The position numbers and the translations under genes were made by a program. Shown one piece after another: positions 17,260 to 25,527 of a DNA stretch of 43,163 nucleotides. Origin of the DNA: Streptosporangiales bacterium (GTDB lineage: Bacteria; Actinomycetota; Actinomycetes; Streptosporangiales; WHSR01); the NCBI GenBank assembly GCA_009379995.1, contig WHSR01000041.1:1-43163 (forward strand), in the 5' to 3' direction. Under the pieces are notes generated by a model, which was not told where the DNA came from, did no database searches, and saw only the letters and a program-made list of their open reading frames with translations. Every line of letters starts with the position of its first letter. The stretch's first letter is position 1.

Positions 17260-18504
17260 ATGCGCAACCTCAGGCTCGTGGGGCTATTGGCCGCCCTCGG
17301 TGTCGCGCTCGCGGCCTGCGGCGGCTCCGCTCCCCCGGGCACGACGGGTCAAGAGGGCGACCAGCAGGGCGGCACGATCAAGATCGGGTCCATCCACCCG
17401 CTCACCGGCCCGCTGGCCTTCGACGGCCAGCAGATGGCGAAGGCCGGGAAGTTCGCGGCCGAGCGCATCAACGCCCAAGGCGGGATCAAGTCGCTCGACG
17501 GGGCAAAGCTGCAGGTCCTCGACGCCGACAGCAAGGGAGAGCCCGAGGTCGGCCAGAGCGAGGCGCAGCGGTTGATCCAGGAGGGCGCGGCGGCGCTCGT
17601 CGGGCCGTACCAGTCCGCCGTGGCGTCGAACGTCGCCGCGGTCGCCGAGCGAAACCGGGTGCCGTTCCTCATCGACGTCGCGGTGGCCGACAGCATCCTC
17701 GAGCAGGGATACACCAACACGTTCCGCATCCAGCCGAACGCCTCCTCGATGGGCACCAAGGGCGCCGACTACCTCGCCGAGCTGGCGGAAGCCTCGGGCA
17801 CACCGATTCGCAGCGTCGCGGTGCTGCACGAGCAGACCGACTTCGGCAAGAGCGTCCTGGCGGCCTTCAAGGCGCGGGCCGAAGGCAGCGGTATGAAGGT
17901 CGGGCCGGAGATCAGCTACGACGCCGTGAACGTCTCCGACCTCACCACCGAGATCACCCAGGTGAAGGCGGAAGGCGTCGACGCCCTCGTGGTGACGGGC
18001 TACTACCGGGACGGGGTGCTCGCCGCCAAGGCGATCTCCTCGGTGCGCCCGGACGTCAAGGTGGTCTTCGGCATCGCCAACGGCGCGTTCGACCTGCCGC
18101 AGTTCACCTCCGACGCCGGGAAGGCGGGCGAGGGTTTCTTCGACGCGAACTACCACTTCAACGCGCGGGACCCGGAGATGCGCAAGCTCGCCGCCGACTT
18201 CAAGGCCAAGTACGGCGAGGACATCCGGACCTCGTCGGTGCTCGCGTACGAGGCGGTGCGGGTCATCGCGTCGGGCCTGGAGAAGGCCGGCACGCGCGAC
18301 CCGCAGCAGCTCCGTGAGGCGATCTCCGGGCTCTCGCTGGACACCCTGATGGCCTATCCCGGCCCGATCAGCTTCGACAAGACCGGCCAGAACACCTCGG
18401 CGACGCCGATCGTCATGCAGGTGCAGGGCGGCACGGTGAGGCAGGTGTTCCCCAAGGAGTTCGCGGAGGCCGAACCCCGCTTCCCGGCCCCACCGGCGCG
18501 GTGA
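17260..18504 (+). CDS. ABC transporter substrate-binding lipoprotein (branched-chain amino acid/amide type)
   Basis: About 414 aa. Starts at ATG 17260, with GAGGAG 6 nt upstream; frames before it are not family-like. Lipoprotein signal: RNLRLVG, a hydrophobic run, then lipobox LAAC at about residues 16-19. The mature protein shows the type I periplasmic-binding fold of LivJ/amide-binding proteins: IKIGSIHPLTGPLAFDG, ALVGPYQSAVASNVAAVAE and VAVLHEQTDFGKSVLAAF. First gene of a complete LivJHMGF-type importer operon that continues into catabolic genes, so its ligand is probably the substrate of the downstream amidohydrolase rather than leucine itself. Transcription is likely controlled by the divergent IclR. 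Confidence 0.92.
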   Translation: MRNLRLVGLLAALGVALAACGGSAPPGTTGQEGDQQGGTIKIGSIHPLTGPLAFDGQQMAKAGKFAAERINAQGGIKSLDGAKLQVLDADSKGEPEVGQSEAQRLIQEGAAALVGPYQSAVASNVAAVAERNRVPFLIDVAVADSILEQGYTNTFRIQPNASSMGTKGADYLAELAEASGTPIRSVAVLHEQTDFGKSVLAAFKARAEGSGMKVGPEISYDAVNVSDLTTEITQVKAEGVDALVVTGYYRDGVLAAKAISSVRPDVKVVFGIANGAFDLPQFTSDAGKAGEGFFDANYHFNARDPEMRKLAADFKAKYGEDIRTSSVLAYEAVRVIASGLEKAGTRDPQQLREAISGLSLDTLMAYPGPISFDKTGQNTSATPIVMQVQGGTVRQVFPKEFAEAEPRFPAPPAR

Positions 18505-19460
18505 CCCGGCGCGCCCCGCTGAGCCTGGCCGCCCGGCTCGCCGTCGCGGCAGCCGTCGTCGCGGTAGTGCTCGTGCTCGCCTACGCGCGGTCCGGCAGCG
18601 GGATAGTGGTCAGCCAGGCCGTGCTCACCGGGCTGCTGCTCGGCGGCGTGTACGGCCTGGTGGCCATGGGGCTCACCCTGATCTTCGGCGTGCTCGACAT
18701 CGTCAACTTCGCGCACGGCGCGTTGATGACGGTGGCGATGTACGGCACCGTGCTGCTCGCCTCGCACGCTGGCCTCGACCCGTACCTCACGTTGCTGGTC
18801 ACCGCGCCGGCGCTGTTCGGGATCGGCATGGCGCTGCAGAGCGGGCTCATCAACCGCACGATGGGCAGCTCGCTGGCGAACCAGCTGTTGCTCACCCTGG
18901 GAATCGGTCTGCTGATCGAGAACGTGCTGCTGCTCTCCTTCGGCAGCGAGCCGCGCAGCGTGGCGGTCGGCTACGCCGCACCGCTGCGCGCGTTCGGGGC
19001 CGTCGCCGACCTCACCCGCGTCATCGCGTTCCTGGGGGCGCTCGGCCTCGCGGCCCTGCTGTACCTGCTGCTGCAGCGCACCCGGGTCGGCACCGCGATC
19101 CGGGCGGTCGCCGCGAACCCGGACGGGGCCCAGCTCGTCGGCATCGACGTCCGCCGCATGTACGTGCTCACCTTCGCGCTCGGCACCGCGTGTGCCGGCG
19201 CGGCCGGCACCCTCGTCGCGCCGTTCGTCACCGTCGAGGCGACCACCGGCGAGCTGTTCAACATCATCGCGTTCGTGGTGGTGGTGCTCGGCGGCATGGG
19301 CAACGTCGTCGGCGCCCTCGTCGGCGGGCTGCTGATCGGGCTCACCGAGCAGCTCGGCGGTGTGTTGCTGCCGGAGCAAAGTCCGCTGCTCGCGGTCTTC
19401 GTGGTGTTCGTGCTCGTGCTGTTTCTGCGGCCGCAGGGTCTGTTCGGGAGAAGCTCATGA
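18501..19460 (+). CDS. ABC transporter permease, LivH type
   Basis: 319 aa inner-membrane permease with about eight hydrophobic segments. The LivH fingerprint is present: VSQAVLTGLLLGGVYGLVAMG, LTLIFGVLDIVNFAHGALM, and VLGGMGNVVGALVGGLLIGL near the C-terminus, with the ATPase-contact loop around AVAANPDGAQLVGID. GTG 18501 overlaps the lipoprotein stop (GTGA), so it is translationally coupled. Pairs with the LivM-type permease that follows. Confidence 0.92.
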   Translation: MTRRAPLSLAARLAVAAAVVAVVLVLAYARSGSGIVVSQAVLTGLLLGGVYGLVAMGLTLIFGVLDIVNFAHGALMTVAMYGTVLLASHAGLDPYLTLLVTAPALFGIGMALQSGLINRTMGSSLANQLLLTLGIGLLIENVLLLSFGSEPRSVAVGYAAPLRAFGAVADLTRVIAFLGALGLAALLYLLLQRTRVGTAIRAVAANPDGAQLVGIDVRRMYVLTFALGTACAGAAGTLVAPFVTVEATTGELFNIIAFVVVVLGGMGNVVGALVGGLLIGLTEQLGGVLLPEQSPLLAVFVVFVLVLFLRPQGLFGRSS

Positions 19461-20485
19461 CGGCGGCCGGCACCGGTACGCACACCGGTACCCGCACCGG
19501 CCGACAGCTTCTCGTCCTCGTGATCGGCGCCGCGGCCGTCGCGACCTTGCCGTTCATCCTGCCGCCCGCCCAGGAGGCGGTGGCGGTCCGCATCCTGATC
19601 TTCGCGCTGATGGGGGTCGCCTGGAACGTCATGAGTGGGTACGGCGGCATGTTCAGCTTCGGCCACGCCGCGTACTTCGGCCTCGGCGCGTACGCCGGCG
19701 GCTACCTGATCGTCCGGCACGGGGTGTCGCCGTGGATCGGGATGGCCGTGGGCGCGGCGCTCGCCGCCGCGTTCGGGGTGACGACGGGGTTCCTCGCGTT
19801 CCGGTACCGCCTCAAGGGTGCTTACTTCGCGCTGGCGACGTTCGCCTTCGCGGAGATGCTGCACCTGCTCGCGCTCAGCTTCGAGCCGATCGAGGCAGCG
19901 GCGGGCCTCAACGTGCCGCTCCTCCAGGGGTCGTCGTGGTGGATGCTGCAGTTCCCACCCGGGTCGCCGAACTACTTCTGGGCGATCCTCGCCCTGACGG
20001 TGCTCGCCGTCGCCGCCACGATCGCTCTGTTGCGCTCCAAGTCCGGCGGGTACGTCATCGCGATCCGCGAGGACGAACAGGCGGCGTCCTCGCTCGGCAT
20101 CCCGGTGATGCGCTACAAGCTGCTCACGGTGGGGGTCAGCGCGGCGATGACCGCCGTCGCCGGCGCCTTCTACGTGCAGTACTACCTGTACATCAACCCG
20201 GACCTGGCCTTCGGCAGCGCGGTGTCGATCCAGGCGATCCTGCCGTCGGTAATCGGCGGCATCGGCACGATCTGGGGCCCGCTCATCGGCGCGGCGGTGC
20301 TCGGCCCGCTGTCCGACGTCACCGCCACGTTGCTGCGCGACCCGCCGGCCGCCCTCGCCTTCCTGGAGGGCAGATCCGGGCTGGACGTGATCCTGTACGC
20401 GGCCCTGCTCATCGTCATCGTGCTGGCCCTGCCCAAGGGTGTGTACGGCGCGCTGCGGTCCTACTTCGCGAGGGGGTCGACGTGA
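19457..20485 (+). CDS. ABC transporter permease, LivM type
   Basis: About 342 aa. ATG 19457 sits in an ATGA overlap with the LivH-type gene, with GGGAGAAG as ribosome site. The N-terminus is Thr/Gly-rich (GTGTHTGTRTGRQ), then the LivM fingerprint: ALMGVAWNVMSGYGGMFSFG, HAAYFGLGAYAGGYL, the contact loop AIREDEQAASSLGI, and IGGIGTIWGPLIGAAVLGPL. Forms the heterodimeric channel with the preceding permease. Confidence 0.92.
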   Translation: MTAAGTGTHTGTRTGRQLLVLVIGAAAVATLPFILPPAQEAVAVRILIFALMGVAWNVMSGYGGMFSFGHAAYFGLGAYAGGYLIVRHGVSPWIGMAVGAALAAAFGVTTGFLAFRYRLKGAYFALATFAFAEMLHLLALSFEPIEAAAGLNVPLLQGSSWWMLQFPPGSPNYFWAILALTVLAVAATIALLRSKSGGYVIAIREDEQAASSLGIPVMRYKLLTVGVSAAMTAVAGAFYVQYYLYINPDLAFGSAVSIQAILPSVIGGIGTIWGPLIGAAVLGPLSDVTATLLRDPPAALAFLEGRSGLDVILYAALLIVIVLALPKGVYGALRSYFARGST

Positions 20486-21291
20486 CCCTGCTGTCCGTAC
20501 GGGGCCTGTCCAAGTCGTTCCGTGGGGTGCGCGCCCTGCACGACGTGAGCTTCGACGTCGCCGACGGCCGGATCCTCGGGATCATCGGCCCGAACGGGGC
20601 CGGCAAGACCACGCTGTTCGCCGCCGTCTCGGGCGGCGTCGCCGCCGACGCCGGCACGGTGCGGTTCGCCGGGCAGGACGTGACCCGCTGGCCCGACCAC
20701 CGGCGGGCGCGGGCCGGCCTGGTACGGACGTTCCAGCTGATGCGGCCGTTCGGCGCGATGACGGTGCTCGACAACGTCGCAGTCGCCGCCCAGGTCCGAG
20801 CGTCCAGCCGCGCCGCGGCGCTGGCGGCCCCCGACGCGGTACTCGACCGGGTCGGACTCGCCCGCTACCGCGACCAGCGCTCAACGGAACTTCCGGCGGC
20901 CGAGCTCAAGCGGCTGGAGCTGGCCCGCGCGCTGGCGCTGCGGCCACGGTTGCTGCTGCTCGACGAGGTCCTGGCCGGCCTGGTTCCGGCCGAACGCGGC
21001 CCGGTCCTCGACCTGCTCGGTACGCTCCGCGACGAGGGCATCACCCTCGTGTTCGTGGAGCACGTCATGGCGGCGGTGATGCGCCTGTCCGACGAGGTGC
21101 TCGTTCTCGACCAAGGGCAGGTGATCGCGGCCGGCACGCCGGCGGAGGTGACCGGCGACCCGCGCGTCGTCGAGGCCTACCTCGGCGACGAGGCGGCGCT
21201 GGCCTCAGGGGACGACGGCGACGACGGCAACGACGGCAACGACGGCAACGACGACGACGCCGACGACGAGGACCCGGAGACGCCATGTTGA
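20482..21291 (+). CDS. ABC transporter ATP-binding protein, LivG type, with Asp-rich repeat tail
   Basis: About 269 aa; GTG 20482 overlaps the previous stop. Walker A is GPNGAGKTT (residues 36-44) and Walker B is LLLLDEVLAGL, followed by the His switch in VFVEHVM. The signature loop reads LPAAELKRLELARAL instead of the usual LSGGQ or LPYGQ type, a variant of the branched-chain family rather than a sign of decay. The last ~27 residues are an acidic low-complexity tail of DDG/NDG triplets encoded by a 9-nt tandem repeat, beyond the normal LivG end near VVEAYLGDEA. The stop overlaps the LivF-type start by 7 nt. Confidence 0.9.
   Translation: MTLLSVRGLSKSFRGVRALHDVSFDVADGRILGIIGPNGAGKTTLFAAVSGGVAADAGTVRFAGQDVTRWPDHRRARAGLVRTFQLMRPFGAMTVLDNVAVAAQVRASSRAAALAAPDAVLDRVGLARYRDQRSTELPAAELKRLELARALALRPRLLLLDEVLAGLVPAERGPVLDLLGTLRDEGITLVFVEHVMAAVMRLSDEVLVLDQGQVIAAGTPAEVTGDPRVVEAYLGDEAALASGDDGDDGNDGNDGNDDDADDEDPETPC
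21211..21255 (+). repeat. 9-bp tandem repeat in livG-type 3' end
   Basis: Five successive units of RACGACGGC-like sequence (gacgacggc twice, aacgacggc twice, aacgacgac), encoding the (D/N)DG tail of the LivG-type ATPase. Changes in copy number would keep the frame, so length variation among strains is expected. Confidence 0.8.
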
Positions 21292-21986
21292 CCCTGGACG
21301 GCGTGTCCGCCGGGTACCGCGGCCTGCGGACCCTGCATGACGTCTCGTTGACGGTCGCCGACGGAGAGATCGTCGCGCTGGTCGGGGCCAACGGGGCCGG
21401 GAAGACCACCACGCTGCGCACGATCTCCGGCTTCCTGCGTCCGACCGCCGGCCGGATCCGCTTCGCCGACCGGGACATCGCCGGGACGCGGCCCAGCGAC
21501 ATCGTCCGGGCAGGGCTGGTGCAGGTGCCCGAGGGCCGCGACCTGTTCGGCCCGCTGACGGTCGTCGAGAACCTGGAGATGGGCGGCTACACCCAGGACG
21601 CGGCGACGCGGGCACGGAGCCTGCGTGAGGTGTACGAGCTGTTCCCGATCCTGGCCGAGCGGGCGAAGCAGCCCGCGGAGACGATGAGCGGCGGCCAGCA
21701 GCAGATGCTCGCGATAGCGCGGGCGCTGATGGCACGGCCGAGGCTGCTCATGCTCGACGAGCCGTCGGTGGGGCTCGCCCCCAAGCTCGTGGGCGCCGTC
21801 CTCGACGCGGTGCGCCGCATCCGCGACCACGGCGTGACGGTGCTCCTCGTCGAGCAGAACGCGGCACAGGCGCTGTCGATCTGCGACCGCGCGTACGTGT
21901 TGGAAAGCGGTGCGGTGGCCATGTCGGGCCGCGGGACCGCGATGGTGAAGGACCCACGGGTGCGCCGGGCGTACCTCGGGATGTGA
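21285..21986 (+). CDS. ABC transporter ATP-binding protein, LivF type
   Basis: About 233 aa, normal LivF length. ATG 21285 overlaps the end of the LivG-type gene by 7 nt. Walker A is GANGAGKTT (residues 34-42), signature MSGGQQQMLAIARAL, Walker B LLMLDEPSVGLAP, and the switch VLLVEQN. All catalytic motifs are intact, so of the two ATPases this one carries the canonical signature. Completes the five-gene importer; the amidohydrolase gene follows after 19 nt. Confidence 0.93.
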   Translation: MLTLDGVSAGYRGLRTLHDVSLTVADGEIVALVGANGAGKTTTLRTISGFLRPTAGRIRFADRDIAGTRPSDIVRAGLVQVPEGRDLFGPLTVVENLEMGGYTQDAATRARSLREVYELFPILAERAKQPAETMSGGQQQMLAIARALMARPRLLMLDEPSVGLAPKLVGAVLDAVRRIRDHGVTVLLVEQNAAQALSICDRAYVLESGAVAMSGRGTAMVKDPRVRRAYLGM

Positions 21987-22005
21987 CCGGAGGAGATCAC
22001 CTGCC

Positions 22006-23445
22006 ATGGCACGATTCGACACCGTGATCGTGGGCGGCGTCGCGGTACTGCCCGTTCACGGGCCGGTGCGCGCCGACATCGGGATCAAGGACGGCCGGAT
22101 CGCCGCGATCGGCGAGTTCGCCGCCGCCGAAGGCGGTGAGGCCGTCGACGCCGACGGCAAGCTGGTGCTGCCCGGCGCCGTCGACGCCCACTTCCACATC
22201 GGCATCTACCGCGACCTCGCCTCCGACGCCCGCTCCGAGACCGCCTCCGCGGTGACCGGGGGCGTGACCACCGTCATCAGCTACTTCCGCACCGGCCAGC
22301 ACTACCTGGGGGTGACCGGCCCGTACCGCGAGATCCTCCCCCAGGTCGTGGCGCTGACCCAGGGAAACGCGTACTGCGACGTCGGCTACCACCTGGCCCC
22401 GATGACGGGCGGCCAGGTGGCGGAGATCCCGGAACTGGCCGCACACGGCACCGCCTCGTTCAAGTACTACATGTTCTACAAGGGCATGAACCTCGCCGGC
22501 GACGCCCGCGACGACCGGGGCGCCGCCGCCTACACCATGTCGGACTCCTACGACCTCGGCCACCTGTACCAGATCATGGAGAAGGTCGCCGAGGCGAACG
22601 CGGCGCACGACGACCGTCGCGTGTCGCTGTCGATCCACGCCGAACAGCCGGAGCTGATCCGGATCTTCGTCGACCGCGCCGCCGCCGCCGGCTACGCCAA
22701 CCCGCTGGAGGAGTACAGCAACGCCCGGCCGCCGTTCGAGGAGCGCGTTGCGATCCACGAGGCCGCTCTGCTCGCCGCGCGGACCGGATGCCCCATCAAC
22801 TTCCTGCACCTGTCCAGCGCCGAGGCCCTCGAGGCGGCCCTCGAGGTGAAGCGACGGTTCCCTGGGCTCGACATCCGGACCGAGACGACGCTGCACCACC
22901 TCGCCCTGTCCTACGAGCGCTACGCCGACCAGCGCGGCAAGGTCAACCCGCCGATCCGTTCCGACGCCGACGCCGAGCGGCTGTGGCAGGGGGTGCGGTC
23001 CGGCGAGATCGACTGGGTGGTCTCCGACCACGCCTGTTGCTCGGAGGAAAACAAGCGGGGTCCGCTGTGGAGCGCGCTGCCCGGGTTCGGCGGCACCGCG
23101 CTGCTGTACCCGCTGCTGCTCACCGAGGGGCGCCGTCGGGGCCTGCCGCTGGAGCGGATGGTGGATCTGGCCTGCACCGCGCCCGCCCGCGCGTACGGGC
23201 TGGTGCCACGCAAGGGCGCCCTGCTGGTCGGCGGCGACGCGGACATCGTGGTCGTCGACGTGGAGGCCGAGGAGCCGGTGACGGCCCGTCGACTCGGCTC
23301 GGCGCAGGAATACACGCCGTTCGAGGGCATCAAGCTCACCGGCTGGCCGGTTCGCACGCTGGTACGCGGCCGTACCGTCTACCGCGACGGCGCCGTCGTC
23401 GGCGACGCGCTGGGCGCGTACCTGGAACGTCCCGTCGCCGGGTGA
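22006..23445 (+). CDS. D-hydantoinase/dihydropyrimidinase-family amidohydrolase 1
   Basis: 479 aa cytosolic amidohydrolase (TIM-barrel, two metals). Metal ligands seen: His62 and His64 in VDAHFHIG, the likely carboxylated Lys153 in SFKYYMF, His211 in IHAEQ, His268 in LHLSS and Asp341 in SDHACC. A complete ligand set predicts an active enzyme opening a cyclic amide or imide. Compared with classical D-hydantoinases (and with the second copy at 33106) the loops after HFH and after the Lys differ (MFYKGMNLAGDARDD), so the substrate is probably not a simple 5-substituted hydantoin. ATG 22006 is preceded by GGAGGAG. Follows the ABC importer genes, suggesting that the importer supplies its substrate. 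Confidence 0.87.
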   Translation: MARFDTVIVGGVAVLPVHGPVRADIGIKDGRIAAIGEFAAAEGGEAVDADGKLVLPGAVDAHFHIGIYRDLASDARSETASAVTGGVTTVISYFRTGQHYLGVTGPYREILPQVVALTQGNAYCDVGYHLAPMTGGQVAEIPELAAHGTASFKYYMFYKGMNLAGDARDDRGAAAYTMSDSYDLGHLYQIMEKVAEANAAHDDRRVSLSIHAEQPELIRIFVDRAAAAGYANPLEEYSNARPPFEERVAIHEAALLAARTGCPINFLHLSSAEALEAALEVKRRFPGLDIRTETTLHHLALSYERYADQRGKVNPPIRSDADAERLWQGVRSGEIDWVVSDHACCSEENKRGPLWSALPGFGGTALLYPLLLTEGRRRGLPLERMVDLACTAPARAYGLVPRKGALLVGGDADIVVVDVEAEEPVTARRLGSAQEYTPFEGIKLTGWPVRTLVRGRTVYRDGAVVGDALGAYLERPVAG

Positions 23446-23455
23446 GGCGGGATCG

Positions 23456-24868
23456 GTGACGGGCGCACCGGGCGAGGCCGGTCACGCGGCGGTCGAGAGG
23501 GCCGTCCGCGACCTCGCCGCGTGGGCCGCCGAGCTGCGGGTCGACGACGTCCCGGCCGAGGTACGCGACGAGGTACGCGACCGGCTGTCGCTTGTCCTGT
23601 ACGACACGCTCGGCGTCACCGCGGTTGGCGCGCGGCTTCCCGAACAGGTGGCGCTCGCGCGTACCTGGGCCCCGCCGCCGGGGCCGGCACCGGTGATCGG
23701 GGGCGGACTGCGTACCACACCCGACGCGGCCGCGTGGTTGAACGCGGTCGCCGCCTGCTCGCTGGAGCTCGACGAGGGCAACAAGTACGCGCGCGGACAC
23801 CCGGCCGGCCACGGCTTCCCGGCCGTGCTGGCGATGGCCGCGGCAGGCCGCGCCGACGGTCCCACCACCTGCGCGGCCCTGCTGGCCGCCTACGAGGTGG
23901 CGAGCAGGTTCGGCCGGGCGACGACACCGCGTTCCGGCCTGCACCCGCACGGCAACTGGGGGGTCGCCGGAGCCGCCGCGGGCGTCGCCCGGCTGCTCGG
24001 CCTCGGTCCGGACCGGACGGCGGCGGCGATCGACGCGGCCGCCGGGCTTCCGGTCGCCGGCCACTTCGACTCGGCGCTGTCCGGCAACCCGGTGCGCAAC
24101 GCGTGGATGGCGGCGAGCAACGTGCACGGCATCGCGGCGGCCAGAATGGCCGCGGCCGGCGTCGCCCGGGCCACCGGCACCGCCGCCTCGACGCTCGGCG
24201 ACCTGCTCGGGTCGTTCGCGCCGTCCGAGCTGGTTGAGCGCCTCGGCGACCGGTACGACGTGAGGGCTGGATACTTCAAGCGGCACGCGTCCTGCTCGTA
24301 CACCCATCCCCCGGTCAACGCCGTCCTCGAGCTGAAACGCAGCCACCCGGACCTCTCCCCCGGGCGGATCACCGCCGTGGAGGTGGAGACCCACTCGCTC
24401 GGCGCCGGACTCACCCGCACCGTCTGGCCGTCGCGGCTCGCCGCGATGTTCTCCACGCCGTACGTGGTGGCGGCCGCGATCGCACAGCCAGCGGCCGACC
24501 CTCTTGCCCCCGGAGGCGGGCTCGGCCCGGACGCCACGTCGCAGGAGGCCCGCACCGACCCGGACGTCGCGGCCCTCGCCGACCGGGTGCGCGTCCGGGT
24601 CGCCGACGATCTCGACCGGCGGCTTCCCGACGAGCGGGCGGCCCGGGTCACTGTGGCCCTGGACGACGGGCGGCGGCTCGTCGCGACGGTGCCCAACCCG
24701 GTCGGCGACGCCGCGTACCGCCCGTTCGGGTGGGCCGACGTCGAGGCGAAGCTCGCCGGTCTGCTCGGCGAGGACGACCCCGTGCACGCGCGGATCCGGG
24801 GCGCGGTCCGTGGTCTGCCGGACGCAACCGACGTCACCCCGTTGCTACAACCGTTGGGAGATCCCTGA
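23456..24868 (+). CDS. MmgE/PrpD family protein 2
   Basis: 470 aa, GTG 23456. Recognised from LSLVLYDTLGVTAVGARL, ACSLELDEGNKYARGHPAG, GFPAVLAMAAAG, HGNWGVAGAAAGVARLLG, and KRHASCSYTHPPVNAVLEL. Where MmgE1 has HALDFDDTH, this copy has LELDEGNKYARGHPAGH, which shows it belongs to a distinct subfamily. Such proteins catalyse hydration, dehydration, epimerisation or decarboxylation of polycarboxylates. Its stop overlaps the start of the next gene by one base (TGATG). The role is presumably in processing the ring-opened product of the preceding amidohydrolase; that is inferred from context only. Confidence 0.87.
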   Translation: MTGAPGEAGHAAVERAVRDLAAWAAELRVDDVPAEVRDEVRDRLSLVLYDTLGVTAVGARLPEQVALARTWAPPPGPAPVIGGGLRTTPDAAAWLNAVAACSLELDEGNKYARGHPAGHGFPAVLAMAAAGRADGPTTCAALLAAYEVASRFGRATTPRSGLHPHGNWGVAGAAAGVARLLGLGPDRTAAAIDAAAGLPVAGHFDSALSGNPVRNAWMAASNVHGIAAARMAAAGVARATGTAASTLGDLLGSFAPSELVERLGDRYDVRAGYFKRHASCSYTHPPVNAVLELKRSHPDLSPGRITAVEVETHSLGAGLTRTVWPSRLAAMFSTPYVVAAAIAQPAADPLAPGGGLGPDATSQEARTDPDVAALADRVRVRVADDLDRRLPDERAARVTVALDDGRRLVATVPNPVGDAAYRPFGWADVEAKLAGLLGEDDPVHARIRGAVRGLPDATDVTPLLQPLGDP

Positions 24869-25527
24869 TGCGTCTCGCCGCCATCACGCCGATCCGCGTA
24901 CCCGAAGAAGAACTGGCGCGGCGGCAGGCCCGCTACGACCGGCTCGCCCCTCCCCCGGTGCGCGTTCGGCTGCTGAACCTCGACGATCCGGACGCCCCGA
25001 CCGCGCTGAACACCGCCGCCGACGTCCGGCGCTCGGAGGAGCTGGTAGTCGCCGCGGCGCGCGACCTCGAGCCCGGGTCGTACGACGGCGTGCTGCCCGA
25101 CTGCGTGCTCGACCCGGGCGTGGAACGGCTCACCCGGGAGGCGCCGCTGCCGGTGTGCGGCATGCTGCGCCTGACCGGCGGCTTCCTGGCCGGCCACGGC
25201 GTCGTGTACGGCTCGGTCACGCGCAACCCGGCGATCGGGGACGAACTGGACGACCGGCTACGCGCCTACCGGCTGGATTCCGCGTTCGTCGGCAACGCCG
25301 TACTCGACCTGGACTTCGCCGCCGTGGCCGACGACGCCCGCTGGAACGCGGCGCTGCGGGACGTCGTGGCCGGGCTGGCGGGCAGGGGCGCCCGAGCGGT
25401 CATCAACGGGTGCTCGGCGGTGGACGTCGCCGACGACGGCTCCGGTCCGGACGCCGTCGTGGTCGAACCGACGGCGCTCGCGCTGCGGTTGGTCGCGGCC
25501 GGCTGGACGGAGGGGCTGTTCGGTTGA
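24868..25527 (+). CDS. Asp/Glu/hydantoin racemase-superfamily protein
   Basis: 219 aa. ATG 24868 overlaps the previous stop (TGATG), with GGGAG upstream. The paired active-site cysteines of the Asp/Glu racemase superfamily are at Cys79 (LPDCVLDPG) and Cys182 (INGCSAVDV), in the expected halves of the protein, but the surrounding sequence is far from the hydantoin racemase at the right end of this window. The superfamily also contains maleate isomerase and arylmalonate decarboxylase, so isomerisation or decarboxylation of a dicarboxylate is as likely as racemisation. Between MmgE/PrpD and a flavoprotein, a dicarboxylate substrate looks sensible. Confidence 0.75.
   Translation: MRLAAITPIRVPEEELARRQARYDRLAPPPVRVRLLNLDDPDAPTALNTAADVRRSEELVVAAARDLEPGSYDGVLPDCVLDPGVERLTREAPLPVCGMLRLTGGFLAGHGVVYGSVTRNPAIGDELDDRLRAYRLDSAFVGNAVLDLDFAAVADDARWNAALRDVVAGLAGRGARAVINGCSAVDVADDGSGPDAVVVEPTALALRLVAAGWTEGLFG

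Noticed and set aside
21211..21255. CRISPR or regulatory repeat array
   Set aside because: Units are 9 bp, contiguous, in frame and encode the end of the ATPase; no spacers.
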